From contig OX031071.1 of assembly GCA_943736015.1 (NCBI GenBank), positions 32,768,619 through 32,832,618 on the forward strand: a DNA stretch of 64,000 bases. Reading direction: 5' to 3'. This DNA comes from Tridacna crocea. Its lineage: Eukaryota; Mollusca; Bivalvia; Cardiida; Cardiidae. Of the stretch, positions 23,040 through 34,900 are shown in pieces. Under the pieces are notes generated by a model. It was not told where the DNA came from. It did not search any database and was given only the letters and a program-made list of their open reading frames with translations. Position 1 is the stretch's first letter, and each line of letters starts with the position of its first letter. Position numbers and translations under genes: made by a program.

Positions 23040-23403
23040 TTAAAGGCCCAATAGCGGCTAAATTAAACAATACAGTGACAATATCTATTTGTATTTAAAT
23101 TCGATACCATTTAAAAGTATGGATATTATTGTGAAATGACATTTTGCAATTGCACAGAATGTTAAATATTAACAGTTAGTCGTAAAGCAGGTAAAAAGTT
23201 GCCGGGTTGTTCTGTCTTTTGTTTATTTTTTACCAAGTTTTAAATTAACAATTTCTGCCAAAGCCTAATAAATACTTTGACCGACCATACGATAATCGTG
23301 TATCATTTTCACAATGTTTGCCATACTTTTAAAGGGCATGGATTAAATCTAAACTCATTTTAACACCAGCATTGTTTACTTCCGGCCGCTACTGGGCCTT
23401 TAA
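23040..23403. mobile_element. TTAA-flanked MITE, AGGCCCARTAGCGGC ends
   Basis: TTAAAGGCCCAATAGCGGC at the left is mirrored by GCCGCTACTGGGCCTTTAA at the right (15-bp TIR, one mismatch, plus TTAA). The 364-bp interior is AT-rich and non-coding. Partial end-like sequences occur at about 22974 and 13950. Confidence 0.75.
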
Positions 23404-23730
23404 TGGGCTACCTTGCCCCAAACTTTTTTATAGATTTCACGTCAGAGATTTGTGTAGACTTCTTGGAATGTCCCATTATCAATACCACATGTCCATTGCG
23501 TGGTTTTGTATTTAAATCAGTGCAGTGAAACCCTATCTGATTTGATCGAAACAGAAAGAGTTATCACGTGCTAAACGACTGTCCTGTTTTAAAAATCACT
23601 TTCCTCTCCACTCCCCCTAAAAAACCCACATTTTTCATTAGCATTGCAAAGATTCATATTTGAGCTGCACGCTGACAAAAGGGTGCTTAATGTACCTCCG
23701 TAATTTACTACACCAAACAAGACATTATAT

Positions 23731-23990
23731 GGCTTGCAACACACGAAAAGGGGCAATTCGGACATTTGCGTAAAGTGTCTCCTCGGATCAGCCTGCGCAG
23801 TCCGCCCAGGCTAATCCGAGACGACACTGTCTGTCTTTATGAAATTTTCTGTTTTGCGCAAGTTTACTGTGGAACAAAATCTAATGATATCGTAAAGTGT
23901 CGTCTCGGATTAGCCTGCGCGGATGCGCAGGCTGATCCGAACGACACTTTACGCCAATGTCCGAATGCCCCTTTTCGCGTGTTGCAAGCC
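23731..23990. mobile_element. Family E MITE, complete
   Basis: The TIR begins ggcttgcaacacacgaaaag and ends cttttcgcgtgttgcaagcc; about 48 bp per arm pair with two or three changes. Two GC-rich dyads (cagcctgcgcag/tccgcccaggct and agcctgcgcggatgcgcagg) are nested inside, so the element is a multi-level palindrome. Confidence 0.88.
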
Positions 23991-24069
23991 AATTATGATT
24001 ATGGGTACATCAAATCGAGTTTCTTGTTAAACAGACTGAATCGTGGGTAGAACGGTATTTGAACATACA

Positions 24070-24200
24070 GAACATTTGTCTTAAGCAAAAACTTTTGGCC
24101 CCGGTCAGCCTGTGCGGATTGTGCAGGCTTACCTTGATCGGTCCTTTTTTCCAGACGCATTAAGCACACTTTTCACAGAGCACGGCTCGTATAAATATGC
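24070..24200 (+). mobile_element. Family D fragment
   Basis: ccccggtcagcctgtgcgga, then cattaagcacacttttcaca and gagcacggctc. It shows an intact cattaagc where 62216-62453 has an insertion. Confidence 0.7.
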
Positions 24201-24317
24201 CCTCCTAAATTAAATTTTCAAACTTCCATCACATTAACACACTTTTAAAAAACGATGAGAAGAATTCAATTCGATTAGAGGTTAACTGTAGTAACTTTTA
24301 AAGTCGAATTCTGTATC

Positions 24318-24540
24318 GCCTTTTACCAAACAATCCCAACTTATTTTGGCTTTGAGAAAGGAAGCTTTTTGAAATCATTGTATGAAAAGGAGAAAACATG
24401 TTCGTAACCAGCGTTTTCTCCCTTTCCCACAGTGTTTCCGTCCAACCAGAAATACATTTAAATTTATGAAATATTTTTATCTTGTCGTCTTCAAATGCTG
24501 CCTATTAGGACAATGCTAAAATGTTGTTGTTTGGTTTAGA
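24318..24540 (+). mobile_element. hp-MITE, diverged
   Basis: ttttaccaaacaatcccaac, a hairpin remnant gttcgtaaccagcgttttct, and an end gttgtttggtttag lacking TTAA. Confidence 0.75.
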
Positions 24541-24894
24541 GACAGATGAAAAGACTACAGCCCCTTTTTGTAAAAGTGTAGTAAGTCTAAATCGAATGAT
24601 ATGCATATATTAAGAAATTCAAGCCAAAATAGAAACTGGTCGTTTATGTTTGACTTTTGACTATGCAACGCAGACTTTTAATTGCCATTTGCAAGAAACT
24701 TTTAAAAACACTGCGGAAAAAAGAGAAGTGGCTGTTACCAGCATTATATTTTCTACCCCTCCAAAGTATACTTTTATTAAAGAGACTCATACATTATGTC
24801 GCATACAATAGTTTTCAAATTTGACAAGTCTTTATATTTTCTCGTTTGGAAAAGGGTCAACCAGTTTGGTGCCATGTCGTTACTATGGATAGGA

Positions 24895-25592
24895 ATTATG
24901 CTGTCTTTTAACCCGAACCATGCAGACCCCAGTTTGCAAGACTGGACAGGAATTTTGCTGTCTTTTAACCCGGACCACGCAGTCCCCAGTTTGCAAGACT
25001 ATGGACAGGAATTTTGCTGTCTTTTAACCCGGACCACGCAGACCCCAGTTTGCTAGACCATGGACAGGAATTTTGCTGTCTTTTAACCCGGACCACGCAG
25101 ACCCCAGTCTGCAAGACCATGGACAGGAATTTTGCTGTCTTTTAACCCGGACCACGCAGATCCCAGTTTGCAAGACTTTGGACAGGAATTTTGCTATCTT
25201 TTAACCCGGACCACGCAGACCCCAGTTTGCTAGACTATGGACAGGAATTTTGCTGTCTTTTAACACGGACCACGCAGACCCCAGTTTGCAAGACCATGGA
25301 CAGGAAATTTGCTGTCTTTTAACACGGACCACGCAGACCCCAGTTTTCTAGACCATGGACAGGAAATTTGCTGTCTTTTAACCCGGACCACGCAGACCCA
25401 GTCTGCAAGACCATGGACAGGAAATTTGCTGTCTTTTAACCCGGACCACGCAGATCCCAGTTTGCAAGACTTTGGACAGGAATTTTGCTGTCTTTTAACC
25501 CGGACCACACAGACCCTAGTTTGCAACACTATGGACGGGAATTTTGCTGTCTTTTAACCCGGACAACACAGACCCTAGTTTGCAAGACTTCA
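24895..25592 (+). repeat. 59-bp tandem array, ~12 copies
   Basis: Units (ttttgctgtcttttaacccg, gaccacgcagaccccagttt, gcaagaccatggacaggaa) start at 24953, 25012, 25071 and so on. Copies differ at few positions (tagacc/aagact, aacacgg). As 59 is not a multiple of three, the apparent peptide repeats change frame from unit to unit. They are not a gene. Confidence 0.95.
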
Positions 25593-25675
25593 AGAAATAA
25601 ACTACTGGTTAACGACCTACCTTTTAGCCGACAACTTTTTGTAACGTTTCATGGAAAAATCCGACACAGTGTGTT

Positions 25676-25755
25676 GATTTGAATTGATATTTTGTCTGCA
25701 AATATTTTCATTCGGGACAGGTTGAAAAAATGTTCTCTCCGGGTAAAGGGTTGAG
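25676..25755 (+). mobile_element. hp-MITE right-end fragment
   Basis: attttgtctgcaaatatttt, then gggacaggttgaaaaaatg and gggtaaagggttga. It follows the 59-bp array by 84 bp. Confidence 0.55.
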
Positions 25756-26149
25756 ATCTTTGTTGGCTTCAGAAAATCGTAATTAAAAACTGATTATGCA
25801 AAGTTATGTTTTTCTTTAACTTAACACATCTTTACTTTTTAGTGCATTTTTCTGCCATTAACTTACACTTAGACGTGATATAATAGAATGCCATCTTCAT
25901 AATTATTCAATAATGTTACATGGTATGATTTAAATACATTAAGGTACAAGTTTATCATCTATGAAGTCTCTCTTGTTTAAATGTTCATCAAAAATATTCT
26001 TATAAAACTGGCCTTGTGGAAAAAGGCTTTTGAAAACCTTTACAAACTTTTCTACTTTTTCAATCATTCGTCCAGCCCAGTACTCAGTTTGTAACGTGCA
26101 ACGTCTTGTCAACACTGAGGCAAAAAGCTTATGGAAGCATCCTGGTAGT

Positions 26150-26281
26150 CGTTATTTTCCGCTTTTCACACTGTTTTCTACCCTTCAAAATATATCAATA
26201 TTCAGGTAAATCAATTTTGTTGCCTGCAAATATTTTCAATTTTGGACATGTCTAAAATTTTGTTGTTTCGTAAAGGGTTAA
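26150..26281 (+). mobile_element. hp-MITE right half
   Basis: ttttctacccttcaaaatat, gttgcctgcaaatattttca, and gttgtttcgtaaagggTTAA. The hairpin is lost. Confidence 0.65.
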
Positions 26282-26489
26282 ATATCCTATGATTATGTGT
26301 ATTTCAATTTGGACAAGTCAGTACGTACATTACCCAACCCCAGGACTGATAAAGCCCGGGTAAAGACAAAGTCAAGTGCATGTACTCAAAACCCCATCCT
26401 AGCACTGATATATCCCAGATAAAGACATACGAGCACGTACTCGTAAATAAGTGAACGACGGTGACAAGGGTACAAACACAATAACCCAT

Positions 26490-27388
26490 TCCTCTACTAT
26501 AATCTGGGCCATTCCTCGACGACAAGCCGAGCTGTCACTGCAATGACTGAAACACTGGCAAGTGTATAAACACCATAACCCATTCCTCTACGACATGCCG
26601 AGCAGTCACTGCAATGACTGAAACACTGGCAAGTGTATAAACACCATAACCCATTCCTCTACGACAAGCCGAGCTGTCATTGCTATGACTGAAACACTGA
26701 CAATTGTTTCAACAATTTTTTGTAGACTTATAACCCATTCCTTTAGAACATGCCGAGCAGTCACTGCAATGACTGAAACACTGGCAAGTGCATAAACACT
26801 ATAACACATTCCTCTACGACATGCCGAGCTGTCACTGCAATGACTGAAACTCTGGCAAGTGCATAAACACTATAACACATTCCTCTACGACATGCCGAGC
26901 TGTCACTGCTATGACTGAAACACTGGCAAGTGTATAAACACTATAACCCATTCCTCTACGACATGCCGAGCTGTCATTGCTATGACTGAAACACTGCCAA
27001 TTGTTTTAACAAATTTTTGTAGACTTATAACTCATTCCTCCACTGCATGCCGATCTGTCATTGCTATGACTGAATCACTGGCAAGTGTTTTAACAAAATT
27101 TTGTAGCCCTATAACTCATTCCTCTAGTGCATACCGAGCTGTCATTGCTATGACTGAAACAGTGGCAAGTGTTTTAACAATTTTTTGTAGACATATAAGT
27201 CATTCCTCTACCACATGCTGAACCATTTCTGTGAATTGACGACAATACTGTGACAAATGTGTAAATAATTTCTGAAGACTTGTAATCTATTTCTCTACTG
27301 CATGCCTAGGTGTTACCGTGTAATGACAGAAACAATGTGGCAAGTGTATTAACAATTTTAGTAGGCTAATAACTCATTACTCAATTAT
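26490..27388 (+). repeat. 71/84-bp two-length tandem array, ~12 copies
   Basis: tgccgagctgtcactgcaat occurs at 26526, 26597, 26668, 26752, 26823, 26894, 26964, 27049 and 27132, with spacings of 70-71 or 84-85. Longer units carry an extra tttttgtagacttata. Right-hand units are more diverged. The last unit leads directly into a tRNA-headed SINE. Confidence 0.9.
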
Positions 27389-27690
27389 ATGCCGAGTCCG
27401 AAAGCTCAGTTGGACGTGTAAAGGGTTGGAGGCAAGGGGCCACTGGTTTCGAGTCCTCGGCTTTCTTTCCAAGGGTAGATGATTGTCATTGCGACGGGAT
27501 TTGTTTCTCTCTCACTGCTGATAATTGGTTCTACAATGTTTACGTCGGGAAGCATCCAGTGGCTTTGAGAGAATACTGTTGGAAGCACTGATAATAGAAT
27601 ACTCCAGGATATGATAGATAGGTGCTCTGTGTACTGCTATATAACCGAAATAATGCTGTAAAGTGTGTGAAACATCATTAAAAACAGAAC
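27389..27690 (+). mobile_element. tRNA-derived SINE (family S2)
   Basis: The head gccgagtccgaaagctcagt with box B ggtttcgagtcctcggc gives a near-complete tRNA-like fold. The body includes gacgggatttgtttctctc, gggaagcatccagtggcttt and gatagataggtgct. The tail 'ataaccgaaataatgctg' is shared with the SINEs at 30750, 53450 and 57850. Confidence 0.75.
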
Positions 27691-27766
27691 TCCTACATGT
27701 ATTATTGTAATTGCCCAATAAATGTTTTACAACACATTTCTGAGATTTGATAATAAAAGGAATCGT

Positions 27767-27842
27767 GAAAACATAATAGGATGAGGAGAAATTGCTGGTA
27801 ACCAGCATTTTCTCCTTTTCCAACAATGTTTTCTTTCTTTTA
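27767..27842. mobile_element. hp-MITE hairpin core
   Basis: gaggagaaattgctggtaac / cagcattttctccttttcc with one unpaired position. Termini are absent. Confidence 0.65.
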
Positions 27843-28069
27843 AGTGACTTATTTCAAAATCTGTGCATCACTTAGGTTTTTCATCCTCAATTGCCTATTT
27901 TAGATCAGTCTAAAAAAATTGATGCATTTTACAGAGATACGCACAACCAGCCAAAAGAGCCTTATAAAAGCAATGTCTATATTTATGGTGCTCATGATGT
28001 TTTCAGGTCTTTATTTAATCTGAACATATTTATTTTACATCGATTGAGAAAAAAGTTCTTACTACGTAT

Positions 28070-28350
28070 CATTAAGAATCATATGACTACCAAAGAAATA
28101 TTTTTTATGGTGTTCTCTTAAAAGGCTGCATAGCCTCTAAAGGTATTTTGAGTTTCGCGCCAAAAATAAAAAAAAAGCATTGTGGGAATATCAAATGACT
28201 GGAGAGGAACTATATAAGCTATAAGCTTACGTTCTAATCCTTTTCTTATTTAAATTAATGTCAATCTAGTCTTTGTAAATTATATGAATAAACTATGTTT
28301 AAACTAAATACTGGCACGTGACTAATGACGCTTATTGTCGCCCGGCAGAA
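28070..28350 (+). mobile_element. Partial copy of the 51529-52068 TTAA element
   Basis: attaagaatcatatgactac, ttctcttaaaaggctgcata, gcctctaaaggtattttgag and gcattgtgggaatatcaaat, then ctggcacgtgactaatgacg. An AT-rich insert separates the last two. The exon-like frame of the other copies is absent. Confidence 0.65.
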
Positions 28351-28736
28351 GCCGGCGATCTATATTTAATGTAGTCGGAGATATTGATGTCCAGAGAGTG
28401 TAGGTACTTCCGGTTGAACTCTTTCATGATATTCGCCAGGATTATTTTGGTAAAATAGGTGTGAATGTTTGTGAAATTGTTGTGTGGGGTTTTCACCTTT
28501 TTTAAGCTATTGACTTGTTTTGAAACCGATGGATGTGGATGTGTATGGGGGTGTTTGCATTTTTTTAACTTTTGTGAAAGAATTAATGTTCGACTATAGA
28601 AAGCATTTATTAACGCAAATGAACTCGCCCAATCACGTGATTTTAGGAACCAATAGAAATGCAAAGCCGCACCTTAACCACGAGACTTAACATCACCGAT
28701 CGTAGGAGGTTTTCTTTGTTTATGAAGCGTGCATGT

Positions 28737-28962
28737 TTAACTCTTTCCCGAACGATAAAATTTTGGCCTTGACCAAATTGAAAGCATTTGCAGACGGCAA
28801 ATTTGATATTGCTTAAATAATGATTTGTCTTAGATAGGTAAGAAAACGATGTGGGAAAAGGAGAAAATGCTGTTTACGCCTTTTCTCCTTTTTCTGAAAT
28901 GTTTTCAAAAGCCTTGTTCTGTAGGGCTGTGAAAACCAGGGATTGTTTGGGAAAGGCTTTAA
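28737..28962 (-). mobile_element. hp-MITE, full-length
   Basis: TTAACTCTTTCCCGAACGAT ... gattgtttgggaaaggcttt aa. The hairpin lost its centre (tgctgtttacgcctttt). It shares its terminal TTAA with the next copy. Confidence 0.85.
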
Positions 28963-29186
28963 CTCAGTACCACACAACAAAATTTTAGACTGGTTCAAGT
29001 TGAAAGTATTTGCAGACGACAAAATAAAGATGACTTAAAAATTGAAATTTGTTCTGGGAAGGGTAGAAAACATTGTGCGAAAAGAAAAAAATGCTGGTTA
29101 CCAGCATTTTTTCCCTTTCTCACAGTGTTTTCAAAAGGCTTCTTTCTCATGGACGTCAAAAGTAGGGATCGTGTGGTAACGGGTTA
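28959..29186 (-). mobile_element. hp-MITE, full-length
   Basis: TTAACTCAGTACCACACAAC ... gggatcgtgtggtaacggg TTAA. The hairpin is well paired (aaatgctggttaccagcattt). Confidence 0.88.
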
Positions 29187-29274
29187 AACTGACAGCTTGT
29201 TATCATCTTCCTATCAATCGGACGGTTACGGGAGATACAACAGGTACCAGTTTACATCGTTTTTAGCGTCTCTT

Positions 29275-29497
29275 CTAACCCTTTTTCACACAACCCCGAC
29301 TTTTAATAACCTTGAAAAAGAGGTATTTAGAAAACGTTGTAGGAAAAGAAAAAATACTGGTAAACCGCATTTTCTCCTTTTCCCACAATGTTTTGTACCC
29401 ATCCCAAAACAAATTTCAATCTTCCTATCATATTCATTTTGTCGTCTGCAAACACTTTGGGCCAATCAAAAAAAAAGTGTCGTTTGGTAAAGAGTTA
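29275..29497 (+). mobile_element. hp-MITE, full-length
   Basis: ctaaccctttttcacacaac ... gtcgtttggtaaagagttag. Hairpin: aaatactggtaaaccgcattt. Confidence 0.82.
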
Positions 29498-29544
29498 GAG
29501 ATAGGAATCGTGTTTGCGAAACCAGCATTTGCAAACATCAGTTT

Positions 29545-29627
29545 TCGAGAAATTTTCTTTTGTCGTCCGCAAATACTTTCTATTTGGTCTACTCTAAAAT
29601 TTTGTTGTTTGGTTGGTTAAGAGTTAA
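29545..29627 (+). mobile_element. hp-MITE right-end fragment
   Basis: tttcttttgtcgtccgcaaa, ttggtctactctaaaatttt, then gagTTAA. Confidence 0.65.
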
Positions 29628-30749
29628 TTGATTACTGCAGAACAAAATTATAAGATGGTTCAAATGAAAAGAAGGTTCAGATGTCGATTCAAAGTAGGTT
29701 TTAAAATGGAATAAAAGATACATGTATAATTCCTCATGACAGTGAAAACATGTGATTGTTTAGGAAAGGGTTAATGGTAAAATGTGACAAGTATGTCATT
29801 TCGTCGATGAATCGGACAGCGTAGATCCAAGATCAGTATTCTCTTTTCGCATGCTCATGATCTGAAAACTTTATCACATCATTAGTGTCTATTGTCTTGC
29901 AGAGTTAAAGTTCATTGTGTGAAATAATTCGAGGCAGGAAAAGATCTAGCCAAAACAGGGAATTATCTCGCTTACTCACCGAAAAGGAGTAAAGAATGTA
30001 TCATTTCATTTCTATCTCATTTTAAGGCATTGAAGATTAACCTTCCAAAGAAACATTTGTTGAGCAATTTTCAACGTTTTGTGCTGCTGTTATTTTTCAC
30101 TTTTCTTTTCCCTTTGTTTTTGTACCCATATAAACACAATCATAATAATCACGTATTCTAATTGAGATGGTTTCTTATATACATATTTGTGCACTTACTC
30201 GTACTCTGCATGTTCTTGAATTCGCTATGAAAGATTGACCTAGCATAAGGTTTTCAGAACCTGTCTTGACATAAAGAACGATAGTGGTTGTATACATATA
30301 TATAAAAAAGGATCGCATAACACATGTTTAATTCCAAGAAAAAGTGTTAAGATAGAAAACAGTATAGGATAAGAGAAATTGCTGGTTGCTGGCAGTTTGT
30401 CTTTATTCTACAGTGTTTTCGCAAATAATATATATCTGGTTGTGAAAAAAATGATAGTCTTTGAATCGGATCAAACCTGTAAGTTCTAATTGAATGATAG
30501 TGGTAAGTCAACATGTGACATAAAATGTAAATCGTGCATTTGAACGTTTTGCAGTCCGAAACCCATAGCCTACCTAATTTTGACAATTGGTCATATGGAA
30601 AATACATGATCCTGTGGGTCAATATTATCATGTCTATTTCATTGGAAAACACTATCTAATTCTTAACAAAAGAAAAATAATCATGAACAAAGTTATGTTG
30701 TCTAGATCTACATATTTATTTGTCTGTTTAATAATGGGAAAGCAAGTCA
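29628..30749. other. Mostly unassigned; one hp-MITE-like hairpin remnant
   Basis: gagaaattgctggttgctgg at ~30372 is a decayed core. Otherwise I see no gene or element. Confidence 0.4.
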
Positions 30750-31010
30750 TTTTCCGACCCTGACGCCCCTGCGTCTTCTTTTCCTCTTGTATTCCATAAC
30801 ATAGCAAACATGTTCCTCTCTCATTGCTGATTATTTGTCCGATGATGGCCGTGTAGGAAAGCAGCCGTTGGTTTACAAAAGAATATTGTCCTGAGCACTC
30901 GTTAAAGAATAGATAGGTGCACTGGAACCTGCAAAATAACTGAGATAATGTTGAAAACAGTGATAAACACTTTTGTTATCATTCAATCAATCAATCAATC
31001 AAAGTGTTTT
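30750..31010 (+). mobile_element. SINE S2, 3' part
   Basis: atgttcctctctcattgctg, gtaggaaagcagccgttggt and agatag­gtgc then aactgagataatgttgaaaa. It ends in an (aatc)n run at 30986-31000. It matches the bodies at 27389 and 53450. Confidence 0.65.
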
Positions 31011-31073
31011 TCTAGATACAAAGATTTTAGGTTGAGTGAGAGAGTAAAAAATTGATTCAAGAGTTAACCCTTT

Positions 31074-31172
31074 ATAAACCCCTGACGAAAATGCCCTTTG
31101 AAAACATTGTGGAAAAAGAAGAAAATGCTGGTGACCAGCATTTTCTTCTTTTCCCACTATGTTTTTTTTACC
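31074..31172 (+). mobile_element. hp-MITE, left half, compensated stem
   Basis: TTAACCCTTTATAAACCCCT, then a perfectly paired hairpin gaagaaaatgctggt/accagcattttcttc in which both arms carry the same GGAG-to-GAAG change. Confidence 0.78.
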
Positions 31173-31500
31173 ATATAGCAGAAACATGTAAGCAGGTAGA
31201 AAAGAACAGAAAGGCAGACCTATGCCGTGCCAGGAATGAAGTAAAGATGAAGTACAAGATTTTCTAAACTTTCCTCTCATTTTTCCCTTCTTTCATCGTG
31301 CATTGTGCAGCAAAACAGATGTTTGCACTTTCAAATAGGAAGAACAACTTTGTCAAATTCTGGACAGAGTAAATCGTGATGAGAATGCTGTTTTCAGACG
31401 ATGAAGAACTTGAAGTCTGATCTCTGATCTGCACTTTTCTGGAAAAGGCAATTTTGAAATTGAAATGATTTCATGCTTTCCTTATTAATTAATTAATCAA

Positions 31501-31729
31501 TTAACCCTTTCCAAAACAATCCCTGGTTTTCACGATCCTGACAGAAAAGTACTTTGAAAACATTGTGGGAAAAGGAGAAAATGCTGGTAATCAGCATTTT
31601 CTCCTCTTCCCATAATGTTTTCTATCCTTCCCAAAATAAATTTCAGTTCATGAGTCACATTAATTTTATCGTCTGCAAATGCTTTCAATTTGGACCAGTC
31701 TAAAATTTTGTTGTTTGGTAAAGAGTTGA
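31501..31729 (+). mobile_element. hp-MITE just upstream of N6AMT1
   Basis: TTAACCCTTTCCAAAACAAT ... gttgtttggtaaagagttga. The hairpin has one mismatch (tggtaatcagc). It ends 52 bp before the N6AMT1 start codon. Confidence 0.88.
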
Positions 31730-31781
31730 AAATCTTTCCTAGCTCCCATAGGTACTTTGATTGGAATAAAGGGAGACTACT

Positions 31782-31906
31782 ATGACAACGCCGAATATCT
31801 CTCATTTGACATCGAAAGATTATGAGTTTATTTACGAGCCGGCAGAAGATACATTTTTATTGATAGACGCAATTGAAAAGGATATAGAGCTAATCAGAAA
31901 CCTCAG
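31782..31906 (+). CDS. N6AMT1: N6AMT1 exon 1
   Basis: Residues 1-41 plus two bases of codon 42. The start ATG is the only one in frame ahead of YEPAEDTFLLIDA. Donor is CAG|gtttgt. The 5' context tatgac is a poor Kozak match, but no upstream in-frame ATG was seen. Confidence 0.94.
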
Positions 31907-34900
31907 GTTTGTAAAGGAGTTTGATTCCAAATAAAGTCTTTAGTAAGTAATGTCGTAGGTATCCGCGCTTTTGTATTTTCGTCCTCTATTTCATTCGAAC
32001 GCGGCGTAATTTTGCTGGAATTAGTTTAGGTAAAACCCACTGTATATTTCGTGTCATTTGGATTCTGAATGTTTTTGTTGGGTAACTATTGATCTAAGAA
32101 TATTTATATCTATTTTTATCATATACAATAACAATTTCTAAAGAAAAGTCATATGTCAAAATAATTTATTTCAAAAGAAAAGTCATAATGTCAAACAAGT
32201 TTTCAAAGAATGTATCAGTCAAACCTGTAATTTATGGTGCTCTGGATTAGGCATTCAGAGTTCCTGGCAGACTTGTATGATGTTCACAAGGTCAACCTTG
32301 TGGGGATCTATGCTATTACAGGTCTGTACAATTTGTGTCATGTGAAATGAGCTGAACCCCGTTCACATGAAGGCCTAGGTTAGCTTCTATGCTAGTCTCA
32401 ATAATGAGACGCACTGGTGATCTTTTTATATTTGGACATTTACTGTACACCGTACCGTCTCAAGTCAATCGTAAATTTTCCGCTAGCAAATATAGAGTGC
32501 TATGCTGACTTTCGGTTTTGTCTGTTTTATCTGTTTTGCAGCGAAATGCAATTATCCTTTAATACTAAACATGACCAAAAACAATTTGTTAAACCATTCA
32601 TTAGATAAAAAGCTTGTAGAAGTCATTTACAACATGTTTATCTCGGAAAAGTCACGGACGAAATTTATCGTGCGTGGTGGCCATTTTGTATGTTTTCGGG
32701 AACGTAAACAACTCGAGTATCTGATGAAATGCATGTTTTTTTCTCATGATCAGCATTTAGATTGAAAATATTTGTATTTCAACTGACGGAATATTGAATA
32801 AGCAAGCCACAGGTATATTTAAATCATAGTTTTGTGCTCTATTTTGGAAATTATAAGAGTTCAAACTTGCGCACAAATTCTGTGCATAGCTTTCAACTTA
32901 TTTTGTCTTGATTGTCTCTGTACCCAGAGGCGACCAGTCAAAAAGTAACATCACCTTTGGGGACAGTTATTTGTACTACATGCAGGCCTAGGTTAGCATC
33001 TATGCATGCCCAGGATGGACAACTGGATATGCTACTTTAGACATGTGTATGACTTTGGCAAATTCCAGAATTCAAAGTACTTCCAGAAACAGCAGTGCTA
33101 CACATGTATGCATTTAATCTTAATCAGACCAGAAATTCCAAACAGGATTTTTTTGCAAAAACCCTGGAGGATGGCAACATTCTTTTGATATACATAAATA
33201 CATGAAGATCCCTGCATTTGTGTTTATCATAATTACATCTCAATGGGAATTAGAAGTGAAATGCAGACAGTAAATTATTATTGCTAGAAAAGATTCTCTG
33301 AATTTTCGGAACTGATGGGATGCCCTCGAAAATCAGTTTTCTTACCCAAGAGGTTACTTAACCCAGAACTCCTGATAGAGGGAGTGATTTTGATTGTAAA
33401 ATTGAAAATATTGTTTATGCACCCCAAAACCCTATGTTGTGGGTACTCATTAGAATTGTCTTATCGAGACGATTCTAATGAGTATCCACAATATACGGTT
33501 TCAAAGAGAAATAATGGGATGCCCTCTAGAATCATTTCTCTTACCCAAGAGATTACTTAACCCAGAGCTCCAGATAGAGGTAGTGATTTTGATTTTAAAA
33601 TTGAAAATATTGTTTATGCTCCACTAAACCCTATGTTGTGGGTACTCATTAGAATTGTCTCATCAAGCCAATTCTAATGAGTATCCACAACATAGGGTTT
33701 CAAAGAGAAATAATGGATTTAGAATACCATTTCTCCCGCTTATCTGGAGCTCTGTTAACCTATTACCAAGTAACAAAACTTTTGTCTAAATTGAAAGTAC
33801 ATGTATTTGCAGATGACAAAGGTAACTGAAAACATGTATAGACTTTATCATTTAAAGTGTAGAAAGCACTGTGACAGAAGGAGAAAAGGTTGTTTACCAG
33901 CATTTTCTTCTTTTCCCACTACGGTTTCAGAAGGCCTGTCTTCAGGGTCGTCAGGGATTGTGTGGTAAAGGATTTATGATGCTACTACATAAACAACTAA
34001 AACTATTAAACAAGAGTTTAGTACTGATTGTAGCTCATTGATGACATTTTCAGTTCATTTCATGTAGAACTTATAATATTGTGGGAAAAGGCGCACTTGA
34101 ACCAATAAGAGCTGTATCTGTGTGAAAAAGAACAACTGCTTGCAACAAATAAATCAAACTGAGATTTTAAGACTGGAAATAAGAGGCACACAATTGCAGA
34201 ACAAGATTGCAAAGTTGCAGTATCTCAGAAAAACAGACAGTGCAGATCAAAGATCAGACTGCACATTTGTGCAGTCTAATCTTGATCCACAAATGCTGCA
34301 AAGGCAACTATATTTATAAAAGGGATTATGTAAAGGCTTATAAGCATGTTAGAGCCAGGACATAAATCAAGGATATTCATGTATATTATACACTGACTCA
34401 TAAAAAGCCAAATAAGATGTTTATTTATTTCAGACCTACCTTGTGTGTTGAAATTGGATCAGGTTCTGGTATTTGTTCAACATTTTTAGCTCAAGAACTT
34501 GGAGCTACAGCGTTTACAATGTGAGTTATTGATTTGCTTTGTTAAAATGTTTCATTTTGACATAATACAATTACATGTAGGAATATCCTTGATTGAAAAG
34601 ACTGAATTTTTTACTAACTTTGTATTTTCGCCTGTTTTTGGAAAATGTTTCTTGTGCACGTATATGGTTGGGAACTTGCCTTTTAGCCGATAAGTATAAT
34701 GCTTATTATGCTTGCAAGCAAACTTTGCCTCTTCAGCTTTTTTAGTGTAAAACAGTTTTGAGATAATTATGATAAATGATGAAATTGCCCCATTGCCATG
34801 ATCTCTCATTTGTGTCCACATTAAAAGTTTTGTAAGAATTTTATCTTCCTTTATTCAGACTAGAAGAAAAGATTTTTGAAAAAAATGTGGTAAAATTTAG

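Noticed and set aside
25260..25557. Repetitive open frames on both strands in the 59-bp array
   Set aside because: The unit is not a multiple of three and both strands are open, so this is an artefact of the tandem sequence.
24895..25592. CRISPR-like array
   Set aside because: Repeats are contiguous 59-bp units with no unique spacers, and the DNA is eukaryotic.
28332..28664. 110-codon minus-strand frame
   Set aside because: His/Pro/Lys-rich low-complexity translation beside a partial TTAA element; no domain or splice evidence.
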